Positions 11,775 through 23,313 of a DNA stretch of 64,000 nucleotides are shown piece after piece. Under the pieces are notes generated by a model, which saw nothing but the letters and a program-made list of their open reading frames with translations, was not told the DNA's origin and ran no database searches. This stretch comes from Siphonodentalium dalli (lineage: Eukaryota > Mollusca > Scaphopoda > Gadilida > Siphonodentaliidae). The stretch lies in assembly GCA_032622095.1 (NCBI GenBank), contig CP136061.1, positions 44,213,797 to 44,277,796 of the forward strand, written 5' to 3'. The position numbers and the translations under genes are program-made. Position 1 is the first letter of the stretch, and each line of letters starts with the position of its first letter.

Positions 11775-12525
11775 CCAGTTACCCAAGTAAAAAGAGTTTG
11801 GATATGGGTATATTTTGTATATATAATATAGTTATTGACATGAATCAATGTTGTCCATATAGCGTTAAAATACATATATGCTACTTATTTTGAGTTCAAA
11901 TGAACACCATGTCATTTTAGTGGCATTTGCCTGTTTGCCTATTTTGTCACGTTCCGGGAGACCAATTAAATATTATTAAGTATTATTGGTCAATAAATAA
12001 ATTTCCAAAATACAGCAGTGTTGCAAGTTGAATTTTATATATGCTATTCGGCTCGTTCCACTTGCAACTCGTGAAGACCGTTTATAAGTATTCCGTGAAG
12101 TATTTATCAATATATATTATTTCTGACACGTGACCAATCAAAATATTTGATTACATTGAAATACATTTTTGTTTACACGATTCTATGTTTTGGCTGTCGT
12201 TGACCGGTACACGCAGCACTGTACCGTTACTTTTTATCTTTTTGTTTACACGAATCTATGTTTTGGCTGTTGTTGACCGGTACACGCGGCACTACACCAT
12301 GCATAATGATGAGCTTCTTATTGCGCTTGTGGGTATGGGTATATAATTATTGATTTGTGGCTTTGTCCCCATATTTATGAGCCGCTGTTGCAATAACGTA
12401 TCTGTTTGAATGAAGGGAATGAATAATTAAATCCCTTTGGGGAAACGTGAGATTCTTTTCGTGGCGCGCCATGCAAAAACATTTATATCATCTGCTGTTC
12501 TTACTATACACAATGCGAAACTACT
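11775..12525. other. No gene recognised; short internal duplication
   Basis: The block tttgtttacacgattctatg to ccggtacacgc occurs twice (about 12167 and 12241), a direct duplication of about 70 bp. Nothing else supportable. Confidence 0.5.
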
Positions 12526-12925
12526 TTAACCCTTTACCCAACAGAAGGGCCCTGTGCCAATGCATTCTCTTATATATGCGAGTCGACCATAGGTCGCCTC
12601 GCATATATAAGAGAATGCATTGGCTTAACACATTAAAAATTATAAAATTGTTAAAGAATGTAAGAAAAAATGGTAAAAAGTGTTTAAAAAAGTTTTTTTT
12701 TAGGCCAATGCATTCTCTTATATATGCGAGGCGACCTATGGTCGACTCGCATATATAAGAGAATGCATTGGCACAGGGCATAACTGTAACTATCACAATG
12801 TGGTCAAGGAGCCGGTTCCAATGATATCCATATTTGTATGGTTCTATTGAGACAGACCCAAGATATTTTAGGCTGTTGAAGCTTTATTTGGCCGGTTTTG
12901 GCCGGTTTGTTGGGTAAAGGGTTAA
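12526..12925. mobile_element. 400-bp TTAA MITE with paired palindromic modules
   Basis: TTAA at both ends with termini CCCTTTACCCAACA and its inverse, matching piggyBac-type TTAA plus CCCTTT ends. Two 69-bp palindromic modules (12556-12624 and 12704-12772) face each other around an AT-rich spacer. A 400-bp copy of the same length lies inverted at 24797-25196 with only a few differences. Non-coding. Confidence 0.9.
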
Positions 12926-12957
12926 TACGTATCCTATATAATCCAGCCTGTTCTCGT

Positions 12958-14341
12958 GTAAATAAGCACATAACGGGCTTTAGATTAATGATAGAAAAAA
13001 GCACATAACGGGCTTAGATTAATGATCGAAGTAAGCACATAACGGGCTTAGTTTAATAATCGAAGTAAGCACATAGCGGGCTTAGATTAATGATCGAAGT
13101 AAGCACATATCGGGCTTAGATTAATAATCGAAATAAGCACATAACGGGCTTAGATTACTGATCGAAATAAGCATATAACGGGCTTATATTAGTGATATAA
13201 ATAAGCACATAACGGGCTTTAGATTAATGATAGAAAAAAGCACATAACGGGCTTAGATTAATGATCGAAGTAAGCACATAACGGGCTTAGTTTAATAATC
13301 GAAGTAAGCACATAGCGGGCTTAGATTAATTATCGAAGTAAACACATATCGGGCTTAGATTAATGATCGAAATAAGCACATAACGGGCTTAGATTAATGA
13401 TCGAAATAAGCACATAACGGGCTTAGATTAGTGATAGAAATAAGCACATAACTGGCTTTAGATTAATGATCGAAATAAGCACATAACGGGCTTAGATTAA
13501 TAATCGAAATAAGCACATAACGGGCTTAGATTAAAGATCGAAATAAGCACATAACGGGCTTAGATTAATAATCGAAATAAGCTCATAACGGGTTTAGATT
13601 AATGATCGAAATAAGCACATAACGGGCTTAGATTAATAATCGAAATAAGCTCATAACGGGCTTAGATTAATGATCGAAGTAAGCACATAGCGGGCTTATA
13701 TTAATGATCGAAGTAAGCACATAGCGGGCTTAGATTAATGATCGAAGTAAGCACATAGCGGGCTTAGATTAATGATAGAAAAAAGCACATAACGGGCTTA
13801 GATTAATGATCGAAGTAAGCACATAACGGGCTTAGTTTAATAATCGAAGTAAGCACATAGCGGGCTTAGATTAATGATCGAAGTAAGCACATATCGGGCT
13901 TAGATTAATAATCGAAATAAGCACATAACGGGCTTAGATTAATGATCGAAATAAGCACATAACGGGCTTAGATTAGTGATAGAAATAAGCACATAACGGG
14001 CTTTAGATTAATGATAGAAAAAAGCACATAACGGGTTTAGATTAGTGATAGAAATAAGCACATAACGGGCTTAGATTAGTGATAGAAATGAGCACATAAC
14101 GGGCTTTAGATTAATGATAGAAAAAAGCACATAACTGGCTTTAGATTAATGATCGAAATAAGCACATAACGGGCTTAGATTAATAATCGAAATAAGCACA
14201 TAACGGGCTTAGATTAATGATCGAAATAAGCACATAACGGGCTTAGATTAATAATCGAAATAAGCTCATAACGGGCTTAGATTAATGATCGAAATAAGCA
14301 CATAACGGGCTTAGATTAATAATCGAAATAAGCTCATAACG
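12958..14341. repeat. 34-bp satellite array with higher-order repeat
   Basis: About 40 copies of a unit such as cacataacgggcttagatta followed by atgatcgaaataag. Variants (gatagaaaaaag, tttaataatcg, catagcggg, catatcggg) recur in the same order. The gatagaaaaaag variant occurs near 12990, 13229, 13775 and 14011, spacing of about 237 or a little over twice that, so seven monomers form a higher-order unit. There are no unique spacers. Confidence 0.95.
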
Positions 14342-14348
14342 GCATTAT

Positions 14349-14877
14349 TTAAAGGTGGTTTATCTCTTTGTAAACATGTGTTATATAGTTACAGGGGTAT
14401 AAAATATTAGATCTGAATCGAAGACTCCTGTCCGGAAATGCTTCTATCGATTAATATTAAATTTTATTTCGAATATTTTCTGGTCTAAAAATGTGTGATT
14501 GTTCACCTAACGAACAATAGTGGTTACTGTTAACAGAGACCGGAAATTTTATTGTGTAATTTTGTCACAAATAAACATTAATTATACTCATTATCGCTTA
14601 TAACTATGGAATAAAATAATACAACCAATCAATCTGGGACATTTAACGTTCGGTACGTAGCCATAGGAACAACCTAATGCTCTATATCGCTATATGGTAT
14701 CACCCGAATAGTCTGTTCTAAAAATAGACAAATAAACGGTCCCAATAAAATATTAGAAATAAAATCAATATTAATTGATAGAAGCCTTTCCGGACAGGGG
14801 TCTTCAGTTCATATTTATTATATTATACCCACCCAACTATTTCAAATTTGTTATTTAAAGAGATAATCCATCTTTAA
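14349..14877. mobile_element. 529-bp TTAA-bounded MITE
   Basis: Begins TTAAAGGTGGTTTATCTCTT and ends with the inverse (agagataatccatctttaa). Inverted similarity extends about 115 bp inward through cctgtccggaaatgcttcta. It sits at the edge of the 34-bp array. Non-coding, TTAA targeting. Confidence 0.8.
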
Positions 14878-14899
14878 CCTCGATATACGGTCTTAATAT

Positions 14900-15125
14900 A
14901 TGGGCATAAAACGCGGTTTTCAAAACAGTTCAATATTGGACTATTTCACATACGAAATAAGCCTATATTGGCATCATTTAATCTAAGTTTTTTCATCGAC
15001 ACGTCTTACCAGATTCACGCTATTTATCATGTGTTTTCATTGCGGCCCGCGTCATTCAACGGAATAACTGATATGGGCTCACTGTGGGCTTATTTCAGAA
15101 TCAAATGAGTCCAATATTTAGGTCC
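14900..15125. repeat. Dispersed repeat shared with 8.3 kb and 37.3 kb
   Basis: Blocks cttaccagattcacgct, gcggcccg and cttatttcagaatcaaatg are shared with 8325-8460 in direct orientation and with 37255-37320 in inverted orientation. Non-coding. Confidence 0.6.
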
Positions 15126-15129
15126 AGTA

Positions 15130-15655
15130 TGAATCTATGTAAATATTTAGGTCAAACGCGAACCTATTTGAACGATATTTTGCCAAATTTACTTTCTTGA
15201 GCGAACAGCCTGTGAAGAGGACTTGATCAACACCCGACATTTTGAACCACAATATCAGACCCACCAACATAATGACGTCATAGTCCGGCCGCCAAATCGT
15301 TTGGTTAATGCCTGTCTTCGCGTATAATTTTTTTGTTGCTTATATTTCTCAGCGGATATCAGTGGTCAAGGGTATCCTTCTGCAGAATCGGTGTAAAAAT
15401 AAAATGGTAGTCAAAATGGTCGAACATTTCACAAGAAAGGGCTTGGGATAAAATATAAAAAACAGAACTACCATAATAGTTATGTTTTCTGGATAAACAT
15501 AACTACATTTTAGTTAAATATTTGACAATGGTTTCAAAGATAGCCATCAAAATAGCGGCTTAAAATCGCGAAAATCTCAGTATTCTCTAAATCCCCCCCC
15601 CCAACTGTCTCTCAGTTTATCGACTATGATGTTAAATTGGATTCGATAACATGTG
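15130..15655. other. No gene recognised; poly-C run
   Basis: AT-rich sequence ending in a C homopolymer at about 15593-15602. No exon or repeat pairing supported. Confidence 0.45.
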
Positions 15656-15658
15656 TTA

Positions 15659-16903
15659 CCAAATGAATTGTACATTCCGATATAGATAGAGGTATCGCCA
15701 GAGAGAATTTATGAAACCGTAGAAAGATGACGAAGTATATAGTCTGCTCAGTCTTAGTACAGTAATGCTCAAAGTAATTGACCACTTAACCACAGCAGAA
15801 TTATGGGTAATTTTTTCAGGATTTAGTCGGAAATATGGCTTGTTGCCATTCATCGGAAAGCTCTCGCCGAGAGCTTTCCGATGAATGGCAACAAGCCATA
15901 TTTCCGACTAAATCCTGAAAAATTACCCATAATTCTGCTGTGGTTAAGTGGTCAATTACTTTGAGCATTACTGTACATGCCATGAATCTCTACTCTGGAT
16001 AACGCCCGTTGAGATCATATTCCACCAGTAAAAAACCTTGGAACTTTTAGATTTTTTGACAGGGAACCTTACAAAGTCTAAATAATAACGCAGGGAATAT
16101 ATTTCTTAGTTATTATCTATTCCTTAATAATGTACTTCACTGTAGCTGAAGGTCCCAACTCGAAATTTCACGATTTAATTGACTTTGTGAGCGATTTTGC
16201 TTTGCGTCGCTTACAATTATTGAATTTCTCTTGGGTAATAAATTCGATGTTTGTTGCGATATCGGCTCGTAAAAGTCACAGAAAAGCATGCCATTTCGAG
16301 TTGGGACCTTTACCTATAGTGAAGTACATTATTAAGGAACAGGTAACAACTAAGAACTATATTACTTTGTGACATTCTGACTGGGAATCTTATAAAGTCG
16401 AAAACGTAAGATTCCCTGTCAAAACGTCAAAAAGTTCCCAGGTTTTGTACCAAACTCCATGCAGCGCCCTCTACGTTAGCACTGCGACATAGTACTGTCA
16501 CAAGGGTGGTATTTGCGGACCGATACATCTATTTTTACACATCGTCGGAACTATATTTAGTCACCTATTATCTTATTTTGACCACCAAAAGTTTGCAATA
16601 ATGGTAATGCTTTCGGTATTGATAACAATATAGACTGAGCCAGACATAGACAATTTTAATCTTAAAACATAAGGACTAAGAACACGTAAGAAATCCTTAC
16701 CAAATGTCCTTGTGGCAATGATATATCAGCGAAACGATGGAGATAACTCTGCCTGCAGTTTGGTTTTGTACTGGTGGAATATGATCTCTGCGGGCGTTAG
16801 CTGGAGTAGAGATTCATGGCATGATCTCGCTCGGTCTGAGCAATCAAAGGTAGTCGTGCTATACACAAAGCTCATTTATATGGCTGTAGGCTAATTCATT
16901 TGC
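15659..16903. mobile_element. Nested inverted-repeat element
   Basis: Outer arms at 15659-15756 plus 15977-16035 (ccatgaatctctactctgga; gatcatattccaccagta) are mirrored at 16752-16903. The left arm is interrupted by the 220-bp palindrome at 15757-15976. Further in, 16036-16075 and 16118-16150 are mirrored at 16290-16345 and 16400-16442. About 300 bp near 16450-16750 interrupt the right arm. It reads as an inverted-repeat element hit by two later insertions. Confidence 0.7.
15757..15976. mobile_element. 220-bp near-perfect palindrome, mariner-like ends
   Basis: Ends read TA then CAGTAATGCTCAAAGTAATT, a Tc1/mariner-like terminus with TA target. The arms of about 110 bp are almost identical and meet at ctctcgccgagag with practically no spacer. 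A relative with a shortened right arm lies at 60037-60202. Short ORFs on both strands mirror each other and are not genes. Confidence 0.85.
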
Positions 16904-16909
16904 TGAACC

Positions 16910-17985
16910 CAAGGGTCTTTTCTTCATCTACCCATTCAATTGTTGTTTTGAAATTCATGTCGTCCTTATAAGTTGAGATATGCATGTCAACGGTGAAAAC
17001 TTATATGAGAGCTGCTATGTCATTGATATCAATATCCCGAAAACTGCATCGAAGCCCCATCTCGGATCAGATTAAAATCAGATTATATCACACACCCAGG
17101 TGCCATCAAGCATCGGGTACATTGCCTCAGCGGCCAAGTAGGTCATGTATGGTGTCGCGGAAAGGATTGCATAAAATTTCCAAATTAGTCAAAATTGCAT
17201 CAGGCAATGCTTACCCGCGAATAAAACATTAAAATGACTAGCGATTAAACCAATTCGTAATACATATAGCATGTATTAAAACGAACATAAAATCACATAA
17301 AACAGCACAATTATATTGAGCATACATGCCATAGCTTTAGACACCTTTTGCATAATGAACTATACTATGGTGCTCAGAATTACCAATAGCTAATAGTAGT
17401 ACATTTTTCGGACGGCCTAAAACCTTTATGTAAAATTGACGACTACCAGTCCATTTGTGAGAACATCTCACCCTTCAAACTTCTTGTCACTCACCCTAAG
17501 GTGATGTGGTTCTGTTTGCCGTGGTTAGTTTGTACTAATTATTGTCTGATCATGTCAATCTTAGATCTGTGTGTTTCACTGCGACGAATGGTTTCGAACT
17601 TATTACTATATGATGCGTTTTTGAGTGTTGTTGAAAACATGAAATCATAATCGTAACTATGCGGAAAAAGATTCTCTTGTTTCACTGACATACAAGATTT
17701 CGTTGAATCTAAGAGATAGAAATTATGTCCACATGGCGATTACAATTTAAGTACAGAGTCTATAGTCCCGCATTGAGGACCAGAGAAGCGATCTCCAACG
17801 TATTATTACTACTATATATAGAATATGATGTATTTGTGAGTTTTGTTGAAAACCCCAAACCGTGATCGTAACGAATGATACTACAAAACGACAACTTATG
17901 GAAAGAACACAAAATCTCGTGACTTAGTACCCAATCCGTCATTTTTATTAGTAGTAGTTCATTGTGCGAAATGTGTGAACTATAT
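16910..17985. other. No gene recognised
   Basis: Unique-looking AT-rich sequence. Similar phrases (tgtttcactg; tgagttttgttgaaaac and tgagtgttgttgaaaac) near 17615 and 17835 suggest an old duplication. No exon with both splice signals found. Confidence 0.4.
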
Positions 17986-17987
17986 AG

Positions 17988-18144
17988 ACAGAACACAACG
18001 CGCATCATAATCGAGACTCTTTTATCGAATGAGTTGCGGATGGCGCAAGGATATATTTCGCGAGAGCGTAGCTCGAGCGAAATATAACTTTGCGCCGTCC
18101 GCAACGAGTTCGATAACAGATTCGAGATTATGATTGTGTTCTGT
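17988..18144. repeat. Imperfect fold-back hairpin
   Basis: The left arm acagaacaca, cataatcgaga, gttgcggatggcgcaa and atatttcgc is mirrored on the right. The centre is gagagcgtagctcgagc. Four-base cgag insertions sit on alternating arms, as in the hairpins at 2528 and 30914. Confidence 0.75.
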
Positions 18145-18959
18145 ATTTATTCTACACCGTTCAGTCAGATAAGTTCAATCCATGAATGTCAACTTCATTG
18201 TTACTATAGCTGCCTTTATTGTGATTTAAGTCTGACAAATAACCAGTAATTATGGGGGGATCACCGGAAGCGGATGATCGACGTAATGTACGTCATCTTT
18301 CTTGGCGACAACGTCAACAAGAATAGTTCCGGCTTGTATTCAACTAGATGTATACACTAATATTAGTCCAGGCGATTAAGTCCAAAATTGCACTATTTTT
18401 GATAAAAGCATGAAATTTGGTACATAGGTACCTGACACCTTGCTGATCATTTTAAGATTGGGAGACAACCTTCTAAGTCCCCACCTTAGCAACGGTTGCT
18501 ATGCATCTGTTTTCGCCCTAGCAACGGATAGTTATAATGGGAAATATATATTTCTGGGCTATGAAACAGGATCAAACAGGTTCATGGAGGTTCTTATGTG
18601 TTTAGTTAATTGCAATTAAGAAATTTGAACCAATAATTTATGACTAAAGAATGTTATACACTAGTTTTATTGAAAAATACCCATAGCAACCAGAGGAAAA
18701 TGTTGTAAAAATAATTAAAATCCGAACTTGATAGTTCAAATGGGGCCTAACTTGGTATAAATAATTTAATAAATGAAATCACCTAGCCTTGTATTACTTA
18801 ATGTCACATAATACCCTTTGTTGTCAGAAATTAAAGTGACACCATGTTTCAAATATGTCCAAAATGGCCGTCATCGGGGGCCATTGGGGGTTGAAAATGT
18901 CTAGCAGATATAAGCAATTATGACTACCCGTATGAGAAACATGGTCTTGCACACTTTAC

Positions 18960-19920
18960 TTGTTGATGAAGAGAGCATACAGGGATTACTTGGCTGACAA
19001 CACAGAAGATGATGAATTAACATTGGATGAATGGTCTTCTAACAAAGCAGCTACCAATCCACAATTCCGTTTCTGGAAAATCACCTTATATTTACAGCTC
19101 CTTGTATTTTGCTTTGTTCGTTCCTTGCGAACATCTGACTTCAAGATGTATACAGAGAGCATACAAGAACTTAGTATGTGGTTTTTTGCCCTCAACCATA
19201 CCAATTATGCCAGATGGATGCCAGTACACATCCGAGATATGAGAAATCTAGATATCACTCATCCTAAAGTTGCTGCAGAATTTCGAGCAGGCAAATTTAC
19301 AGTTACAAAATCAAGCAACATATTTTCATCAATGGCAATAGACCAAGCACATGAACAAAACAACCGAACGATGAAAGGAGATGGCGGCATAATATGATTG
19401 ACCAACGACATCGATGCTCTAACCAAGTGGGCGATGTGTAGTCCAGAAATTGTGAGGTGCATCTCAGAGTTTGAATGTACATTGACCAGTCAAACGAATC
19501 AGACATATGTCGGTCATCATCATGAGCATGCAAGTTCCCACCAAAGGTCTTTCGCATCAAAAGTCAAAAGTTTGATGAGCACCATTGAATCGTTTGGTAA
19601 TCCATTTGCAGAAGAAAGCAAGGACCTTATTCGCCTACATTCAAGAAATATTATGCCACAAAGTAGTGTTGACTGTTTGCTTAGCTTACCGGATACAGGC
19701 AGGGAACAGTATCTAGACTTCACGTAGAATAGGATACAGACATGTAAAGTTCCTCTATCAAGTCCCATTAAAAGAAACTCTGTCACTATATTTATTCCAA
19801 AAGAAGTTAAAGTACTCACAAAGAAGGAAACCACAATTTCATTACTTAAGAGTGAGTGTTCGCTGTTTGCCAAATTATATATTGCATGTCAAACAAGGGA
19901 AGGAGATCTAGACACATTTT
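18960..19920 (+). pseudogene. Transposase-like protein, two in-frame stops
   Basis: Frame starting near 18960 (TTG; the ATG is at 18966, and the true exon probably begins upstream). It encodes a protein type widespread, and mostly unnamed, in invertebrates. Recognisable segments are FVRSLRTSDFKMYTE, the WFFALNHTNYARWMPVHIRD block (residues 74-93) and FSSMAIDQAHEQNN with its GDGGII tail (residues 122-145). A TGA at 19395-19397 interrupts just where the family has Gly, and the frame continues with LTNDIDALTKW. A second stop, TAG, is at 19725-19727, after which the same frame runs on through KSECSLFAKLYIACQ to EGDLDTFL at 19920. The acidic and Glu residues in these blocks would fit an RNase H-like DDE transposase core, but I cannot prove the catalytic triad. 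It lies upstream of the nuclease region and was probably one reading frame with it. Confidence 0.75.
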
Positions 19921-21986
19921 TATGTTTACCCATACCATAGTATGGTAAACATAGTGTCGTTGCCCGGATTGACCACTCGTCGTTCGTCCGTCTGTCTGTC
20001 TGTCTGTCCGTAGACACTTTACGAGTAATGCGATAACTCAAACATTTTCTATCCGATCGAAACCAAATTTTGTATATGGGTTTCTCAGCCCAAAATACAG
20101 ATCGAGTTCGAATTTGGGTTTGATCCCAGATTTTGTTACAGAGTTATGGCCCTTTTTCAACTTAGAATTCACACATTCTGCCATAACTCAAACATTTTTT
20201 TATCTGATTGGAACCAAATTTGGTATTTGAGTTTCACAGCCCAAAATACAGATCGAGTTCGAATATGGGTTTGATCCGATTAATTTTAAAGGAGTTATGA
20301 CCCTTTTTTGAGAAAAAACATTTTTTTTTTTAAATTGGATTTTTTTAGATTTAGCTCCTTGCTAAATTTAGCATACACAAACAGATACAAATATTAAATT
20401 TTGTTTGAACTTTAATAACAATAAAAAAAAAAATTTAATAATAAAAAATATTGACACTTTCATTTATTTTAGTTTTATACGATTAATTAGGTGTGATATC
20501 CTGTTTTGAAAATATGAAGATTTTATTGCAATAGTTTCATGTAATATAATGATATCAATAAATTACCATGTGAACATCCAGAGTATATTTTATATATATT
20601 TTATAGATGTTGTCATTCCAAGTGAAATCTGTTATGAAATGAGTGATGACATATTATACAGAGCTCTGGTGGTCAAGATAAACAACACTGGTGGCTGGCT
20701 GTTTGTTTATTCTAACTGTCAAATTGATTTATGGCAGCATAAGACTGTTGTTTATCCTATTCTTGAAATTGCATTACAGGGTGAGATAAGAGCCCCCACT
20801 CACCTATATAAGACTTAGTGTCTTCTAAATTCCATTAATTTGCTTCAAAAATAATTAACCCTTTCCAAGGTTTCCATAGACACATGCTATAATGTACATG
20901 GACTCTTCTTCATATCTCTTAATATCTGTTGGGTATCTTTGCACACTATTCACTTATTTAAATTTTGGTTTTGACTGATTAATTGATTTTTGAAAAATAT
21001 ATTAACCCTTCAGACATGTGCTTTCAATTTGAAATTAAAATAACAGCTGATGGCCAATATGATTTATCTATGCAATGGGAATCAGGCAGATAAATATACA
21101 ATGACTATTGTAAGTGATGACTTGTTTTGAAAATCAATATGGTAGATGTTAGTGTTTCCAGGAACATTATTTTCCCATTTGTTCATATTTTCATGGTTGA
21201 TTGAATTTTAGGGGCCACAGAGCACTTAGAAGATTAACATTGAAGGTTGTGGCTTTTAGTGTCCAAGCTACTTGTAAAACATTGTAATGTGTGAAACCAT
21301 TTAATTGAGGGCTAACTTTCTTTCTTTTATATGAACGATTTAGTGGTCATAGGGGCAAGCATCCTCATCATATTATGTCTGTATAACATTATATAGATAA
21401 TACTTTTGAATTGTATAAACTACATATAATTTTGAAAACCATGCATACACCCCTGTTATGAAACACTTAATCTTATTTAATACACAGGTCAGATCTGATC
21501 TTATATCTGTCCATGTTTGATAAAGAAATAACTGGGAAGAATGGGGGGAGGGGGTAATTAAAGTACCATTTAAATATGAGATGGAATCCCCTACATGTAT
21601 GTCATTCTAAGCAGTCTGGCTTGTCAACAAATTATAATTTCTCTTTAAAAGTGAATAAATTTTGAATATCTGGCATGTCAAAAGTGTTAAAGATAGGGAT
21701 TTATCACTTTTGCTTCCAATGAGTTAACTTAAACTCCTAAACATGTCCTCCGAAATCACTAAACCATTGGATCTCACAGTGAGAGGTCCTTGGGTGAATA
21801 GGGACAGAGTTATGAGATTTAAAACTACTCCTCCCCACCCCAAATACTTTAACCCTTCCTTAAGACAAATTATTTGAGCTTTGGATTTCAAGTTGGGTAC
21901 TGATATATGGATTAATTCCTGTGATCATATCTTTGACAAATTATCAATTATGACTAGTCGCTATCGCCAAGGTATGGGTTAAACAT
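19921..21986. mobile_element. Probable insertion (or intron) splitting the transposon gene
   Basis: Upstream coding ends EGDLDTF at 19920 and downstream coding resumes at SRENQQCPPS near 22015; in relatives these are adjacent. The interval starts atgtttacccataccat and ends with the near-inverse atgggttaaacat, suggesting an inserted element with short inverted ends, although an intron is possible. It contains a (TCTG)n run at 19988-20009 and a divergent tandem duplication. An 89-codon ORF at 20549-20818 has no motif I recognise. No target duplication seen. Confidence 0.45.
20025..20312. repeat. Two divergent tandem copies of about 145 bp
   Basis: Both copies contain ataactcaaacattttt-like sequence, the block cagcccaaaatacagatcga and gagttatg(g/a)ccctttt. 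They follow a (TCTG)n microsatellite. This is a common short repeat type and not coding. Confidence 0.75.
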
Positions 21987-21995
21987 CTGCCGATC

Positions 21996-23313
21996 GTGAT
22001 CGGCCTCTCGTTCAGTCGTGAGAATCAACAATGTCCTCCCTCTATATCAGTTGATGGTGGTCTACGACTTGGCAAGAAATCAGATCTTGTCACTTGCTTG
22101 GAACAGATGAGTGAAGCCCGTGACTATGGCAGACCTAAAACAGATATAGTTGTCATTGACGGTGCAGTACTTGTTAACATTTTGCGACCAACATCTGACT
22201 GTGCAACATTCACGGATTATGCCTTGAAAGTAATCCTACCATATGTGAAATTACAGTATGGGTTCACCTGCAGAGTAGATATAGTTTGGGATCGATATTT
22301 TGAGAACAGCTTGAAGACACAAACTCGCAAATCACGTTGCAGCAAGCAAAACTCCATGATCAAAGTGAGCGCTCCAGGTAAACTCCCAAACAAGTGGGCC
22401 GATTTCTTACAATCCACCAGCAACAAAGATCAGTTGTTTCGACTACTCGCCAATCTTTTAGTGTCTAACATTACTGACTGTGAACTTTTTGTGACACACG
22501 AAGATGGAATTATGTGCAATCCAATACGAGATCCAGGATGTCTTGCTCCATGTAATTACGAAGAAGCAGACACACGAATGATGCTGCACATAAAGGACGC
22601 AGCTTCACGTGGCTATAGAAAATGCATGGTCCGAACAGTCAATACCGATGTTGTCATCCTATGTGTTTCAGTGGCACAGTCAATTGGAAATGTAGAAATA
22701 TGGATTGGATTTGGAACAGGCAAGGACTTCAGGTATATTTCAGTTAATTCTATCATTGACAGCCTAGGTCCAACAAGATCATCTGCCCTCCCTGTATTCC
22801 ATGCCTTCACGGGATGTGACACGGTGTCTCATTTTGCTCACATCGGTAAGAAGACCGCATGGAAGACCTGGGACAGCTTCGATAAAGTAACTCCAGCATT
22901 CTTGTCGCTGGCAAATTCTCCAACTGATGTCCCAGAAGAGACAATGAATATAATTGAAAACTTTGTTGTCAAAATGTATGACAAGAACAGTAGCATTATC
23001 TCTGTTAATGAAGAGCGGAAATACCTATTCACAAGGAAAGGGCGTCAGATGACCTCAACTGAAGCCTCGTTAAAGCAACATATTTTGCGAACTGCATTAG
23101 TGGCAGGGTGTTATTGGGGTAACGCAACAACAGCTGTGCAAATAATACCATCTCCAGGTGCCAAACTGGACAGATGAACCACAAGCAAGCGAGGCGTGTA
23201 ATGAACTAATACGGTGCCGATGTCGTAAACTTTGCGGAGACTGTAAATGTTCGAAGGCCGATATGAAGTGCACTGATTTATGCACATGCAGAGGAAATTG
23301 TCACAACATCTGA
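21996..23313 (+). pseudogene. XPG/FEN1-like nuclease with Cys-rich tail, frameshifted
   Basis: 393 residues are open from a GTG-initiated frame; coding probably starts earlier and the start is artificial. Motifs in order resemble XPG/FEN1 nucleases: VVIDGAVLVN (residues 52-61), VDIVWDRY (94-101), CNYEEADTRMMLH (186-198), TVNTDVVIL (214-222) and FTGCDTVSHFAHIGKKTAW (271-289), matching the FEN1 order of E-x-E, D-x-D, GCD and helix-hairpin-helix. The first Asp of the D-x-D pair is Asn here. The frame ends at 23177, but a different frame from about 23161 reads NWTDEP and continues through RCRCRKLCGDCKC and CTDLCTCRGNC to a stop at 23311-23313. This is the CXC-type Cys-rich tail found in relatives, so one frameshift lies near 23160. 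It lies downstream of the transposase part in the same element. Confidence 0.75.

Noticed and set aside
12958-14341. CRISPR-like array
   Set aside because: Units are contiguous without unique spacers and the window is eukaryotic; this is a satellite.
15656-15853. 65-codon minus-strand ORF
   Set aside because: Lies in the arm of a perfect palindrome and is mirrored on the other strand.
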